Shown one piece after another: positions 9,879-20,291 of a DNA stretch of 64,000 bases. A program made the translations under genes and the position numbers. This stretch comes from Cupriavidus necator N-1 (GTDB taxonomy: Bacteria > Pseudomonadota > Gammaproteobacteria > Burkholderiales > Burkholderiaceae), in the NCBI RefSeq assembly GCF_000219215.1, contig NC_015726.1, positions 868,001-932,000 on the forward strand. The letters run 5' to 3'. The notes under the pieces were generated by a model. That model saw only the letters and a list, made by a program, of their open reading frames with translations. It made no database searches and was not told the DNA's origin. Numbering within the stretch: the stretch's first letter is position 1; every line of letters begins with the position of its first letter.

Positions 9879-10391
9879 TCAGCGCACCTCGGCGCAGGCA
9901 CCGCTCTTGGGATCGAACAGCACCGGCCACGCCTGCTCGTAGATGCCGGGCGTGCAGTGCTTCTCGCAGCGGTTATGGGCCAGCGTCACGCGGCGCGGGT
10001 CCTGCCACACCAGCAGCTTGCACTGGCTGCCGTCGATGGCCTGCAGTTCGATGTGCGGGCTCTCGCGGACCTGGCGGAACTCGGCCAGGTTGAATTCGCA
10101 ACTGCCGCGCCGCGATACCCACAACTTCCATTTCAGTGCGCGCACCTCGTTGGCCCTGACGTCCATCAGCGCGTCTTCGCGGAAGCCATCTTCCTCGGTG
10201 CGCTTGCAGGCGGCGGCAATGTTGATGGTCTTGTTCGCGATAGGGGTGGCGCGCTCCTTGGGCGCAGCGGCGACCGCTTCGCCCTTCGCCTCGGGCGGCG
10301 GTAGGGGCGCGCGCTTGGTGATCGGCAATGGCGCGCACGCCACCGACAACAGAAGGGCCAGCAGACAGGCCCCATGGTTCGTGGCGTTCAT
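9879..10391 (-). CDS. Exported protein of unknown function, possible lipoprotein
   Basis: I do not recognise this 170-residue protein. It starts with a short signal sequence (MNATNHGACLLALLLSVACAPL) whose SVAC end is a near-miss for a lipobox because Leu is not at -3, so it is either a lipoprotein or signal peptidase I-cleaved. A Pro/Ala linker (residues 23-50) follows, then a compact domain with five cysteines (CKRTEEDGF, GSCEFNLAEF, SQCKLLVW, NRCEKHCTPG), suggesting disulphides in the periplasm. It ends just after the convergent AhpD-like gene. A perfect 10-bp-arm palindrome lies about 62-83 bases upstream of its start. Confidence 0.7.
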   Translation of the reverse strand: MNATNHGACLLALLLSVACAPLPITKRAPLPPPEAKGEAVAAAPKERATPIANKTINIAAACKRTEEDGFREDALMDVRANEVRALKWKLWVSRRGSCEFNLAEFRQVRESPHIELQAIDGSQCKLLVWQDPRRVTLAHNRCEKHCTPGIYEQAWPVLFDPKSGACAEVR

Positions 10392-10452
10392 GCCGGACTC
10401 CTCGCTTGCTTGCCGGCCGGGCCGCGCCTTGCATCGGGGCGGCAGGCCGGGC

Positions 10453-10474
10453 GCGGCATCCGTGCGGATGCCGC
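10453..10474. repeat. Perfect palindrome in a divergent promoter region
   Basis: GCGGCATCCG and its reverse complement are separated by two bases (TG). It lies between divergent genes 9879-10391 and 10665-10973. It could be a regulator site or an RNA hairpin in the leader of either gene; no T-run follows on either strand. Confidence 0.5.
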
Positions 10475-10664
10475 TGACTACCCTAGCTTAGTTATAGCGG
10501 ATGGCAAACGGAATTGGAGTAGGACCATCCCCGAGCCCGTGAGGAGGCGGACGCAAGCGGACAGACGAATGCGCTGCAACGCGGTTACGTTCGTAAACAG
10601 CTTGATACACAGATGCGGGATGCGGCGTGCTAGCCTTCCTCAACCATCGCTCGCCGCCCCCAGA

Positions 10665-10973
10665 ATGAAGCCCCGCGCCCTTGTTGCCCTCGTTGTATTG
10701 CCCGTGCTCCTTGGCACCATCTCCGCCGCCGCGCATGCCGACGACGACTGGGACGACGATCACCACTACGCGCGCCGCTACAAGGGCGGCGACTACAAGG
10801 AAGAGTTCTGGGTCGGCAACTGCAAGATCAAGCGCAAGTGGAAAGACAACGGCGAGTACAAGGAAGAGCGCAAGTGCAAGGACCGGCCGGTCGTGTACCA
10901 GCCGCCGCCGGCTGTGTACTACCAGCCCGAACCCGCCTTCGTGGTGAGTCCGCAAGTCGTGATCCGGCCCTAG
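10665..10973 (+). CDS. Small exported, highly charged protein of unknown function
   Basis: A 102-residue protein with a clear signal peptide (MKPRALVALVVLPVLLGTISAAAHA, cleavage after AHA). The mature part begins with an acidic/His stretch (DDDWDDDHH), continues with a Lys/Glu segment containing two cysteines (NCKIKRKWKDNGEYKEERKC), and ends with a Pro/Tyr-rich tail. I know no function for it. The His/Asp cluster might bind metal, which is only inference. The frame extends upstream, but the ATG at 10665 gives the signal peptide. It is followed by a terminator shared with rng. Confidence 0.72.
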   Translation: MKPRALVALVVLPVLLGTISAAAHADDDWDDDHHYARRYKGGDYKEEFWVGNCKIKRKWKDNGEYKEERKCKDRPVVYQPPPAVYYQPEPAFVVSPQVVIRP

Positions 10974-10984
10974 GCCAGAATGCA

Positions 10985-11012
10985 GAAAGGCCCGCCAGTG
11001 AGCGGGCCTTTC
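10985..11012. terminator. Bidirectional terminator between the small exported protein and rng
   Basis: Stem GAAAGGCCCGC (10985-10995) pairs perfectly with GCGGGCCTTTC (11002-11012) around the loop CAGTGA, between convergent genes. Confidence 0.85.
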
Positions 11013-11031
11013 CATGCCTGCGCCGGCATCT

Positions 11032-12498
<1,467 letters not shown>

Positions 12499-12585
12499 AG
12501 CGGGTGAAACGCGTCGCCGGTGGTCCGGCTGTATAGGGTGGCCCGGCGCGGGGGCCGGGTCTTGTCTGGGCACGGAGGGCGCGGC

Positions 12586-13200
12586 TCAGAACTGCAGATG
12601 AGCCTGGCGAAGTAACGCCGCCGTCTCAAACAAAGGTAAGCCCATGATACCTGAATAGCTGCCCGCGATCCGCTCCACGAACTCCGCCGCCCGGCCCTGG
12701 ATGCCGTAGGCACCGGCCTTGCCGAGCGGCTCGCCGCTGGCGACGTAGCGCTCGATCTCGGCGGGCTGCATCTGGCGGAAGGTGACTTCGGAGATCGACA
12801 GCGCATGCCGCATGCCCGTGGTCGACACGATCGTCACGGCGGTCAGGACGCGGTGGGTGCTGCCCGAGAGCGCGCCCAGCATGGCCGCGGCATCGGCGCC
12901 GTCGGCGGGTTTGCCCAGGATGCGGCCGCCCAGGCAGACCGTGGTGTCCGAGGTCAGCACCGGCGCATCGGGCAGCGCGCGGCGTTCGCGGCGGCGCAGC
13001 GCGGCTTCTGCCTTCAGCGCGCAGACGCGCTGGACGTAGTCGTCGGGGGTTTCGCCGGGCTGGACCGCCTCGAGCGCTTCGGCATCCTCGTCGTCATCGG
13101 CCAGCAGCAGTTCGTAGCGCACGCCGAGCTGGGTCAGCAGCTCGCGGCGGCGCGGGCTCTGCGAGGCGAGGTAAAGATAGTCGTGCAGGGTGTCGGACAT
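12586..13200 (-). CDS. maf: Maf-family nucleoside triphosphate pyrophosphatase
   Basis: 204 residues. It begins with [19 protein letters not shown], the canonical Maf substrate-binding motif, and contains [18 protein letters not shown], the conserved metal/base region. Family members hydrolyse dTTP, UTP or modified nucleotides to monophosphates, and some are linked to septum inhibition. The downstream segment [27 protein letters not shown] is also typical. It lies between rlmH and rng on the same strand, and its start is 33 bases from the rlmH stop. Confidence 0.93.
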   Translation of the reverse strand: MSDTLHDYLYLASQSPRRRELLTQLGVRYELLLADDDEDAEALEAVQPGETPDDYVQRVCALKAEAALRRRERRALPDAPVLTSDTTVCLGGRILGKPADGADAAAMLGALSGSTHRVLTAVTIVSTTGMRHALSISEVTFRQMQPAEIERYVASGEPLGKAGAYGIQGRAAEFVERIAGSYSGIMGLPLFETAALLRQAHLQF

Positions 13201-13233
13201 CGCGGCGGAGGGGCCTTCCGGCGACAGCCGGGA

Positions 13234-13713
13234 TCAGGCCCGATGATAGGGGTGGTTCTGCGTGACGGACCAGGCGCGGTACAGCTGCTCGGCCAGCAGC
13301 ACGCGCACCATGCCGTGCGGCAGGGTCAGGCTGGACAGCCGGATCAGGGTGCTGGCGCGGGCTTTCAGGGCCGGGTCGAGCCCGTCGGCGCCGCCGATCA
13401 GGAAGGCCACGTCGCCGCCCTCGCGCTGCCAGTCGGTCAGCTGCGCGGCCAGTTGCACGGTGGTGAAGTCGCGCCCGCGCTCATCCAGTGCGACGATGCG
13501 GCACTGCTTCGACAGCGAGCCCAGCACCGCCTCGATGCGCGCGGCTTCGCGCTGCATCACGGTGGCGGCGTTGTTGCTGGACGAGCGGGTTTCAGGCTTG
13601 ACCTCGCGCAGTTCGATGCGCAGCTCGGGCGGCATGCGCTTGGCGTACTCGCTGAAGCCGGTTTCGATCCAGCCGGGCATCTTGTGGCCGACGGCCACGA
13701 TCACCAGTTGCAT
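13234..13713 (-). CDS. rlmH: 23S rRNA (pseudouridine1915-N3)-methyltransferase RlmH
   Basis: SPOUT-family methyltransferase, 159 residues against about 155 in the family. It methylates pseudouridine 1915 in helix 69 of 23S rRNA. The start [15 protein letters not shown], the middle [12 protein letters not shown], the knot region [16 protein letters not shown] and the C-terminal [15 protein letters not shown] are all recognisable. Upstream is rsfS, another ribosome-associated factor, so the two probably share a transcript. Confidence 0.95.
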   Translation of the reverse strand: MQLVIVAVGHKMPGWIETGFSEYAKRMPPELRIELREVKPETRSSSNNAATVMQREAARIEAVLGSLSKQCRIVALDERGRDFTTVQLAAQLTDWQREGGDVAFLIGGADGLDPALKARASTLIRLSSLTLPHGMVRVLLAEQLYRAWSVTQNHPYHRA

Positions 13714-13766
13714 GGGGCAGAGGACGGGTCATGCTGCGCGGCCGCCTGGCGGCCGTGCGCCGGGGC

Positions 13767-14504
13767 TCAGGCCGAGCGGGTGGTGCGCTTGCGCGCGGCC
13801 GGCTTGGCTGCTGCGGTCTTGCTGGCAGCGGTCTTGCTCGGGGCCTTCTTGACCGCGGTCTTGGTCGCGGTCTTGCGCGCGGTGGTGCCGGCAGCGGTCT
13901 TGCGCGGCGCGGCGGCGCGGGTGCCGGCGGTCTTGGTCGCTGCCGACTTGGTGGCGGTCTTGCGGGCCGGCTTGCGGATGGTGGCGATGGCGTCCGCGTC
14001 GGTGTCCTCATGGCCCATCGGCGGCGACGGCTCCTTCATGCCTTCGGGCAGGCGGGCCAGCGCGGGGCGCAGGTTGCTGGCGCGGCGCACGGTGCGCACC
14101 GGGGCTTCGTCCTCGTCCTCGTCCATCGGCTCGCTGGCCTTGGCCAGGCCGCGGCCGCCGGTGGCCAGCTTCATGCGCACCGGCTTGTCGCCCCAGATCT
14201 CTTCCAGGTTGTAGTACAGGCGCAACTGCGGCTGCAGGATGTGGACCACGGCGTCGCCGCAGTCGACCAGCACCCATTCGCCGGTTTCCAGGCCCTCGAC
14301 CGCCACGATATGGCCGCCGGCTCCCTTCACCGTATCCCGCACCGACGCTGCCAGCGCCTTGGTCTGGCGGTTGGATGTCCCGCTGGCAATCACCACCCGG
14401 TCGAACAGTTCGGTCAGGTGGCTGGTGTCGTACACCTTGATGTCCTGCGCTTTGACATCCTCGAGGCCGTCGACGATGGCGCGTTGCAGTTTACGAATAT
14501 CCAT
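13767..14504 (-). CDS. rsfS: Ribosome silencing factor RsfS with a long Lys/Ala/Thr-rich C-terminal tail
   Basis: The first about 115 residues are a standard RsfS domain (MDIRKLQRAIVDGLEDVKAQ, VVIASGTSNRQTKALA, WVLVDCGDAVVHILQP), which binds uL14 and blocks 50S-30S joining. RsfS is usually about 110-120 residues, but this one has 245. After an acidic linker (DEDEDEAP and HEDTDADA) comes a tail from about residue 175 built of irregular repeats such as RKTATK, KKAPSKTAASKTAAAKPA and RKRTTRSA. That tail resembles histone H1-like and AlgP/PhaF DNA- or polyanion-binding tails. The start at 14504 is the family start; 46 extra upstream codons are not family-like. It follows nadD, a conserved neighbour. 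Confidence 0.93.
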   Translation of the reverse strand: MDIRKLQRAIVDGLEDVKAQDIKVYDTSHLTELFDRVVIASGTSNRQTKALAASVRDTVKGAGGHIVAVEGLETGEWVLVDCGDAVVHILQPQLRLYYNLEEIWGDKPVRMKLATGGRGLAKASEPMDEDEDEAPVRTVRRASNLRPALARLPEGMKEPSPPMGHEDTDADAIATIRKPARKTATKSAATKTAGTRAAAPRKTAAGTTARKTATKTAVKKAPSKTAASKTAAAKPAARKRTTRSA

Positions 14505-14565
14505 GGTGTCTTCTTGTTCAGCTGAGATCGGTTGGGGGTGGGCGCCGGGATTGGTGCAACCCCGG

Positions 14566-15300
14566 TCATGCCCTGGCCGGGGCGTTGCGGTACAGCCCGT
14601 GGTTGGCAATGTAGTGTGCCACGCCGGGCGGCAGTTGGTCATCTGCCGGCTGGCCGGCTGCCAGCCGCTGGCGCAGGTGGGTGGAAGACAGGTCGACGGC
14701 GAGCGTCTGGTCGATCCACATCCGGCCGGAGGGCGTGCATTGTATCAGGTGCGTGTCAGCCTGGCGTTCGGCCAGTGCCGCCAGCACCGGACCCTCCAGT
14801 GCCGCCAGCTCAAAACGCGGCCGCGTGGCGGTGCACAGGTGCACATGTTCGAACAGGGCCTGCCAGCCGTGCCAGGTGTGCAGGCGCAGCAGCTGGTCGG
14901 CGCCCATCAGCCAGCACAGCGAGGCTTCGGGGCCGTATTCGGCGCGCAGCTGGCGTACCGTGTCGATGGTGTAGCTGGGGCCGGCGCGGTCCACTTCCAT
15001 GCGGCTCACGCGGACTTTGGCGCCGCTGTCGCCAAGCGCCGCGGCGGCCAGTTCGGTCATCGCCAGGCGGTCGGCGGCAGGGGTCACGTCGTCGCCTTTT
15101 TGCCACGACTGGCCGGTGGGAATCCACACCAGCTCATCCAGCCCGAGGTGTTCGATGCACAGCCGCGCCAGTGCCAGGTGGCCGACATGGGGGGGATCAA
15201 AAGTGCCGCCAAGGATACCCAGGCGATAGGGGCGGGCGGACGGTTGCGGCGGTTCTCCCGCGTCGGCGGCGGGCTTGCGGTGTTGCGCTGGATTGGCCAT
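14566..15300 (-). CDS. nadD: Nicotinate-nucleotide adenylyltransferase
   Basis: 244 residues. It converts nicotinate mononucleotide and ATP to deamido-NAD in NAD synthesis. After a 25-residue variable N-terminus comes LGILGGTFDPPHVGHLALA, carrying the nucleotidyltransferase (T/H)xGH motif as HVGH. SSTHLRQRLAAGQ near the C-terminus is the conserved ISSTxIR-like element that contacts ATP. Its stop is about 60 bases before the rsfS start. Nicotinate is also the substrate degraded by the locus at 24878-36346, so the window holds both a salvage and a catabolic fate for it. Confidence 0.94.
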   Translation of the reverse strand: MANPAQHRKPAADAGEPPQPSARPYRLGILGGTFDPPHVGHLALARLCIEHLGLDELVWIPTGQSWQKGDDVTPAADRLAMTELAAAALGDSGAKVRVSRMEVDRAGPSYTIDTVRQLRAEYGPEASLCWLMGADQLLRLHTWHGWQALFEHVHLCTATRPRFELAALEGPVLAALAERQADTHLIQCTPSGRMWIDQTLAVDLSSTHLRQRLAAGQPADDQLPPGVAHYIANHGLYRNAPARA

Positions 15301-15310
15301 AGGTCAGGCG

Positions 15311-16222
15311 TCAGGCCCAGTCGCGCGCTGGCAGGAAATCGGTGTACAGCGCCGCTTCGGGGCTGCCCGGTTCCGGTTGCCAGTCATAGCGCCAGGTCAC
15401 CAGCGGCGGCATCGACATCAGGATGGATTCGGCGCGTCCGCCCGACTGCAGGCCGAACAGCGTGCCGCGGTCGAACACGAGGTTGAATTCGACGTAGCGC
15501 CCGCGCCGGAAGGCCTGGAAGCCGCGCTCGCGCTCGCCGTAGGGCGTGTCCTTGCGCGCCTGCAGGATGGGCAGGTAGGCGTCCAGGAAGGCGTCGCCGA
15601 CCGATTGCATCATGGCGAAGCTGCGCTCGAAGCCCAGCGCGGAGAAGTCGTCGAAGAAGATCCCGCCCACGCCGCGCGCCTCGTTGCGGTGGCGCAGGAA
15701 GAAATACTCGTCGCACCACTGTTTGAAGCGCGGGTACAGGTCGTCGCCATAGGGGGCCAGCGCCTGCTGGCAGGTGCGGTGGAAGTGCGCGCAGTCGCCG
15801 GCGTCGCCGTAGTAGGGCGTCAGGTCCATGCCGCCGCCGAACCACCATACCGGCTCGGCCCCCGGCTTGACCGCCAGGAAGCAGCGCACGTTCATATGGA
15901 CTGTGGGCACATAGGGATTGCGCGGGTGGAACACCAGCGACACGCCCATGGCCTCGAAGCTGCGACCGGCCAGTTCCGGCCGGTTGGCGGTGGCCGACGG
16001 CGGCAGGGTGTCGCCGCTCACGTGCGAGAAGCCCACGCCGGCGCGCTCCATCACCGCGCCGCCTTCCAGGATGCGGGTGCGGCCGCTGCCGCGCAGGCGT
16101 TCGGTGGGCGGTTTCTCCCAGGCGTCGGTCAGGAACGGCTGGCCGTCGATGGCACCGATGGCATCGGTGATGCGGTCTTGCAGACCGAGCAGATAGGCAC
16201 GGACTGCCTGGGAATCGATCAT
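15311..16222 (-). CDS. hemF: Oxygen-dependent coproporphyrinogen III oxidase
   Basis: 303 residues. Decarboxylates coproporphyrinogen III to protoporphyrinogen IX using O2 in haem synthesis. Recognised by [82 protein letters not shown] and the terminal DW. The ATG at 16222 ([15 protein letters not shown]) fits the family; 44 further codons upstream are rejected. It stands between purD and nadD, its usual place in Ralstonia and Cupriavidus. The window also encodes the haem chaperone HemW. Confidence 0.95.
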   Translation of the reverse strand: MIDSQAVRAYLLGLQDRITDAIGAIDGQPFLTDAWEKPPTERLRGSGRTRILEGGAVMERAGVGFSHVSGDTLPPSATANRPELAGRSFEAMGVSLVFHPRNPYVPTVHMNVRCFLAVKPGAEPVWWFGGGMDLTPYYGDAGDCAHFHRTCQQALAPYGDDLYPRFKQWCDEYFFLRHRNEARGVGGIFFDDFSALGFERSFAMMQSVGDAFLDAYLPILQARKDTPYGERERGFQAFRRGRYVEFNLVFDRGTLFGLQSGGRAESILMSMPPLVTWRYDWQPEPGSPEAALYTDFLPARDWA

Positions 16223-16398
16223 GATTGGCGGAAAGCGGATGGACCGGGCTCGGCGTCCGGCAGCGCTGGCGGCTGCCGGGTGCGTCACAACGTTGTCACG
16301 ATTGTACCGGCTGGGGCCGCTGGCCGGGCGCGCGGGTCCAAAGCTGGCCGGCAAGGCGGATCAGCCATGCCGGCCGGAACGGCGTTTGCCGGGAAGGA

Positions 16399-17667
16399 TC
16401 AGCGCTTGATGGCGCGGTAGCCGATGTCGGTCCGGTACTGCATGCCGTCGAAGCGGATCTGCTCGACCGCGGCATAGGCGGCGCGCTGCGCTGCCTTGAC
16501 GGTGTCGGCCAGGCCCACCACGCACAGCACGCGCCCGCCCGAGGTCAGCAGGGTGCCGTCCTTGAGGGTGGTGCCAGCGTGGAAGGTCACGCTGTCGTCG
16601 GTCTCGGCCGGGATGCCGGTGATGGCATCGCCCTTGCGCGGGCTGTCGGGATAGCCGTAGGCGGCCATCACCACGCCCAGCGCGGTGCGGCGGTCCCAGT
16701 CCAGCTCGATGCTGTCGAGCTTGCCGTTGACGGCGTGCTCCATCACATCGACCAGGTCGGTCTTCAGGCGCGCCAGGATCGGCTGGGTTTCGGGGTCGCC
16801 CATGCGGCAGTTGAATTCCAGCGTCTTCAGGTTGCCGTCCTTGTCGATCATCAGACCGGCGTACAGGAAGCCCGTGTACGGAATGCCGTCCTTTTCCATG
16901 CCGCGCACGGTCGGCAGGATGATCTCGCGCAGCGCGCGCGCATGCAGCGCGGGCGTGACCACCGGGGCGGGGGAATACGCGCCCATGCCGCCGGTGTTGG
17001 GGCCGGCGTCGGCGTCCAGCAGGCGCTTGTGGTCTTGGCTGGTGGCCAGCGCCAGCACGTTCTTGCCGTCGACCAGCACGATAAAGCTGGCTTCCTCGCC
17101 GTCCAGGAACTCTTCGATCACCACGCGCGCGCCGGCGTCGCCGAGCTTGTTGTCGGCCAGCATCATGTCGACCGCGGTGTGCGCTTCTTCCAGCGACATC
17201 GCCACCACCACGCCCTTGCCCGCGGCCAGGCCGTCGGCCTTGATCACGATCGGAGCGCCCTGGGCGTCAATGTAGGCGTGCGCCTGGGTGGCGTCGGAGA
17301 AGGTCTGGTAGGCGGCGGTCGGGATGCCGTGGCGCTCCATGAACGCCTTGGCGAAGTCCTTGGACGATTCCAGCTGCGCGGCAGCCTGGGTGGGCCCGAA
17401 GATGCGCAGGCCCTTGGCGCGGAAGATATCGACGATGCCGGCGGCCAGCGGGGCCTCGGGGCCGACCACGGTGAAGGCCACGCCCTCGCGCTCGGCAAAG
17501 GCGGCGATGACCTCGGGGTCGGTCAGCGGAACATTCTGCAGGCGCTTGTCGAGCGCGGTCCCGCCGTTGCCCGGCGCGACATACACCACCTGCACCTTGG
17601 GGGACTGGGCCAATTTCCAGGCCAGCGCGTGTTCACGTCCACCCGAGCCGACAACCAATACTTTCAT
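16399..17667 (-). CDS. purD: Phosphoribosylamine-glycine ligase
   Basis: ATP-grasp enzyme, 422 residues, second step of purine synthesis (GAR synthetase). Starts MKVLVVGSGGREHALAWKLAQ, followed by VYVAPGNGGTA. The ATP-grasp core includes PIVIKADGLAAGKGVVVA and the C-terminal part EFNCRMGDPETQPIL. A GTG two codons upstream (17673) is possible, but the ATG at 17667 starts at the conserved motif. It follows yebC with 84 bases between and precedes hemF with 176 bases between, so an internal promoter before hemF is possible. Confidence 0.96.
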   Translation of the reverse strand: MKVLVVGSGGREHALAWKLAQSPKVQVVYVAPGNGGTALDKRLQNVPLTDPEVIAAFAEREGVAFTVVGPEAPLAAGIVDIFRAKGLRIFGPTQAAAQLESSKDFAKAFMERHGIPTAAYQTFSDATQAHAYIDAQGAPIVIKADGLAAGKGVVVAMSLEEAHTAVDMMLADNKLGDAGARVVIEEFLDGEEASFIVLVDGKNVLALATSQDHKRLLDADAGPNTGGMGAYSPAPVVTPALHARALREIILPTVRGMEKDGIPYTGFLYAGLMIDKDGNLKTLEFNCRMGDPETQPILARLKTDLVDVMEHAVNGKLDSIELDWDRRTALGVVMAAYGYPDSPRKGDAITGIPAETDDSVTFHAGTTLKDGTLLTSGGRVLCVVGLADTVKAAQRAAYAAVEQIRFDGMQYRTDIGYRAIKR

Positions 17668-17751
17668 GATCACTGCCAGAAAAGAAACACATACTAAGAG
17701 GCGGCGGCCTGGGCTGTGTCCGGGTCGCCGCCGATGGGGGCTTGTTGCAGC

Positions 17752-18477
17752 TTAGTCTTCGATTACCGCGTTGGTGAAGACTTCCTGCACGTCGTCCAGG
17801 TTTTCCAGGGCGTCGAGCAGTTTCTGCATCTTGAGCGCGTCGTCGCCGCTGAAGCTGACTTCGTTCTGCGGCTTCATCACCACGTCGGCCACTTCCGCCT
17901 TGAAGCCGGCGGCTTCCAGCGCGGCCTTGACCGCCGAGAAGTCGTTGGGCGGGCAGGTGACTTCGATCGAGCCGTCGTCGTTGGTGACGACGTCGTCGGC
18001 GCCGGCTTCGAGCGCGGCTTCCATCAGCTTGTCTTCCGGCGTGCCGGGGGCATACAGGAACTGGCCGCAGTGGGTGAACATGAACGCCACCGAACCTTCG
18101 GTGCCCATGTTGCCGCCGTGCTTGGAGAACGCATGGCGCACTTCGGCCACGGTGCGGGTGCGGTTGTCGGTCAGGCAGTCGACGATGATGGCCGCGCCGG
18201 CCAGGCCATAGCCCTCGTAGCGGATTTCTTCGTAGTTGGCGCCTTCCATGCCGCCCACGCCGCGCTGGATGGCGCGCTGGATGTTGTCCTTGGGCATGTT
18301 CGCGTCCATGGCCTTGTCAATCGACAGGCGCAGGCGCGGGTTGGAGTCGACATCGCCGCCGCCGAGCTTGGCGGCAACGGTGATTTCCTTGATCAGGCGG
18401 GTCCAGATCTTGCCGCGCTTGGCGTCAGCGGCGGCCTTCTTGTGTTTGATATTGGCCCATTTCGAGTGACCGGCCAT
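17752..18477 (-). CDS. YebC/PmpR-family regulatory protein
   Basis: 241 residues. Conserved start [23 protein letters not shown], then [14 protein letters not shown] and [23 protein letters not shown]. Relatives act as transcriptional regulators (PmpR) or, in recent work on the TACO1/YebC group, as ribosome-associated factors helping translation of difficult motifs. The start at 18477 is fixed by the family N-terminus. It is probably the first gene of the yebC-purD-hemF-nadD-rsfS-rlmH-maf-rng run and is divergent from the DUF853 gene. Confidence 0.95.
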   Translation of the reverse strand: MAGHSKWANIKHKKAAADAKRGKIWTRLIKEITVAAKLGGGDVDSNPRLRLSIDKAMDANMPKDNIQRAIQRGVGGMEGANYEEIRYEGYGLAGAAIIVDCLTDNRTRTVAEVRHAFSKHGGNMGTEGSVAFMFTHCGQFLYAPGTPEDKLMEAALEAGADDVVTNDDGSIEVTCPPNDFSAVKAALEAAGFKAEVADVVMKPQNEVSFSGDDALKMQKLLDALENLDDVQEVFTNAVIED

Positions 18478-18705
18478 GATTCTCTCCGAAGCGGAATGCG
18501 GTGATCTGCGGTGATGTTGTGCGGGGTCGCCATGCACGCCGTGACCGGGGTGGCAAAGCCCTCGGACAGCGCGCGCCAGGTGACGGATATGCCTGGCGGC
18601 TGGCTATAATCAGCCCAGGATTTTATCACGCGGGCCTGCCCGCGCCGCCCGGATCCACCAGATCCCATCAGACGCTATCAGACGCTTACGGAACCCAGGA
18701 ACATC

Positions 18706-20232
18706 ATGGCCGACCCCATCCTCATCGCCAAGAACGCCGAACATGAACTGGTGCTGCTGCCGCAGATGGGCAACCGGCACGGGTTGATCACCGGCGCCAC
18801 CGGCACCGGCAAGACCGTCACGCTGCAGACGCTGGCTCAGGGCTTCTCGCGCCTGGGCGTGCCGGTCTTCATGGCGGACGTCAAAGGTGATCTGACCGGC
18901 ATCTCGCAGGCCGGCCAGCCGTCCGACAAGCTCAAGCAGCGCCTGGCCGACCTGAACCTGCCGGAGCCGGCATGGGGCGCGTGCCCGACCACGCTGTGGG
19001 ACGTGTTCGGCGAGAAGGGCCATCCGGTGCGCGCCACGGTCTCGCATATGGGCCCGCTGCTGCTGTCGCGCATGCTGGAGCTGAACGACACCCAGCAGGG
19101 CGTGCTGAACCTGGTGTTCCGCATTGCCGACGCCAACGGCCTGTTGCTGCTCGACGCCAAGGACCTGCGCGCCATGCTGCAGTACGTCGGCGACAACGCC
19201 GGCCAGTTCACCACCGAGTACGGCAATATCTCGGCCGCCTCGATCGGCGCCATCCAGCGCGGGCTGATCGCGCTGGAATCGCAGGGCGGGGATGTCTTCT
19301 TCGGCGAGCCGATGCTGAACCTGGAAGACTTCATCCAGACCGAGAAGGGCCAGGGCGTGGTCAATATCCTGGCCGCCGACAAGCTGATGAACGCGCCGCG
19401 CCTGTACGCCACTTTCCTGCTGTGGATGCTGTCCGAGCTGTTCGAGAAGCTGCCCGAGGCCGGCGACCTGGACAAGCCCAAGCTGGTGTTCTTCTTCGAC
19501 GAGGCCCACCTGCTGTTCAACGATGCGCCCAAGGCGCTGCTCGACAAGATCGAGCAGGTGGTGCGGCTGGTGCGCTCCAAGGGCGTGGGCGTGTACTTCG
19601 TCACGCAGAACCCGATCGACATCCCCGACACCGTGCTGGGCCAGCTGGGCAACCGCGTGCAGCATGCGCTGCGCGCCTTTACCCCGCGCGACCAGAAGGC
19701 GGTCAAGGTGGCTGCCACCACCATGCGCGCCAATCCCAGGCTGGACCTGGAAACCGCGATCAGCGAACTGGGCGTGGGCGAAGCGCTGGTGTCGTTCCTG
19801 GACGCCAAGGGCACGCCCTGCGTGACCGAGCGTGCCTGGGTGCTGGCACCGGGCAGCCGCATCGGCCCGGCGACGGAGGAAGAGCGCAAGCAGCTGATCG
19901 CCAGTTCGCTGGTGGCGGGCACCTACGAGAAGACCGTGGACCGCGAATCCGCCTATGAAAAGCTGCGCGGCAGCGTGGCGACGGCCGGCAATGGCAACGG
20001 CAAGGGCGCTGGCGGCGCGCCGGCGGGGCAGCCCGCTGGTGAGCAGGACAGCGGCTGGCTCGGTACGGCCGGCGAGATCTTCGGCACGCTGACCAAGGGC
20101 ACCGGCAAGACCGGCCGCGGCGATTCGATCCTGGAGTCGATGGCCAAGTCGGCCGCGCGCACGGTGGGGTCGCAGGTCGGCCGCGAACTGATCCGCGGTG
20201 TGCTGGGCAGCCTGCTGGGTAAGAAGAAGTAA
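18706..20232 (+). CDS. HerA-like DUF853 family ATPase (YjgR-like)
   Basis: 508 residues, P-loop ATPase of the HerA/FtsK helicase C-terminal type. Walker A is GATGTGKT (residues 30-37); Walker B is [17 protein letters not shown] around residue 262. The sensor stretch [25 protein letters not shown] and [15 protein letters not shown] are typical. A Gly/Ala/Gln-rich linker (about 425-450) leads to a short C-terminal segment ending SLLGKKK. The biological role of this family is not settled. A TATAAT at 18605-18610 is a plausible -10. Its terminator hairpin, just downstream, has been split by an IS4-type element. Confidence 0.9.
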   Translation: MADPILIAKNAEHELVLLPQMGNRHGLITGATGTGKTVTLQTLAQGFSRLGVPVFMADVKGDLTGISQAGQPSDKLKQRLADLNLPEPAWGACPTTLWDVFGEKGHPVRATVSHMGPLLLSRMLELNDTQQGVLNLVFRIADANGLLLLDAKDLRAMLQYVGDNAGQFTTEYGNISAASIGAIQRGLIALESQGGDVFFGEPMLNLEDFIQTEKGQGVVNILAADKLMNAPRLYATFLLWMLSELFEKLPEAGDLDKPKLVFFFDEAHLLFNDAPKALLDKIEQVVRLVRSKGVGVYFVTQNPIDIPDTVLGQLGNRVQHALRAFTPRDQKAVKVAATTMRANPRLDLETAISELGVGEALVSFLDAKGTPCVTERAWVLAPGSRIGPATEEERKQLIASSLVAGTYEKTVDRESAYEKLRGSVATAGNGNGKGAGGAPAGQPAGEQDSGWLGTAGEIFGTLTKGTGKTGRGDSILESMAKSAARTVGSQVGRELIRGVLGSLLGKKK

Positions 20233-20252
20233 AGACGGACTGACGGAATGAC

Positions 20253-20264
20253 GGAAAGGGCCGC
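20253..20264 (+). terminator. Left arm of a terminator hairpin interrupted by the insertion sequence
   Basis: The arm GGAAAGGGCCGC here and GCGGCCCTTTCC at 21691-21702 are perfect reverse complements. Removing the element and one copy of its 12-bp target repeat restores them as a 12-bp stem around a GCGAT loop, between the convergent DUF853 and DUF3149 genes. The hairpin is therefore reconstructed, not intact. Confidence 0.75.
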
Positions 20265-20272
20265 GCGATGCG
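20261..20272. repeat. Left copy of 12-bp target-site duplication
   Basis: CCGCGCGATGCG occurs here and again at 21682-21693, directly flanking the IS4-type element. A duplication of 10-13 bp is usual for the IS4 subgroup. Confidence 0.9.
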
Positions 20273-20273
20273 T

Positions 20274-20291
20274 TAATGCCGTTCAGTTAAG
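20274..20291 (+). repeat. IS4-type left terminal inverted repeat
   Basis: TAATGCCGTTCAGTTAAG, identical over 18 bases to the reverse complement of 21664-21681. The stop codon of the transposase frame lies inside it. Confidence 0.92.
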
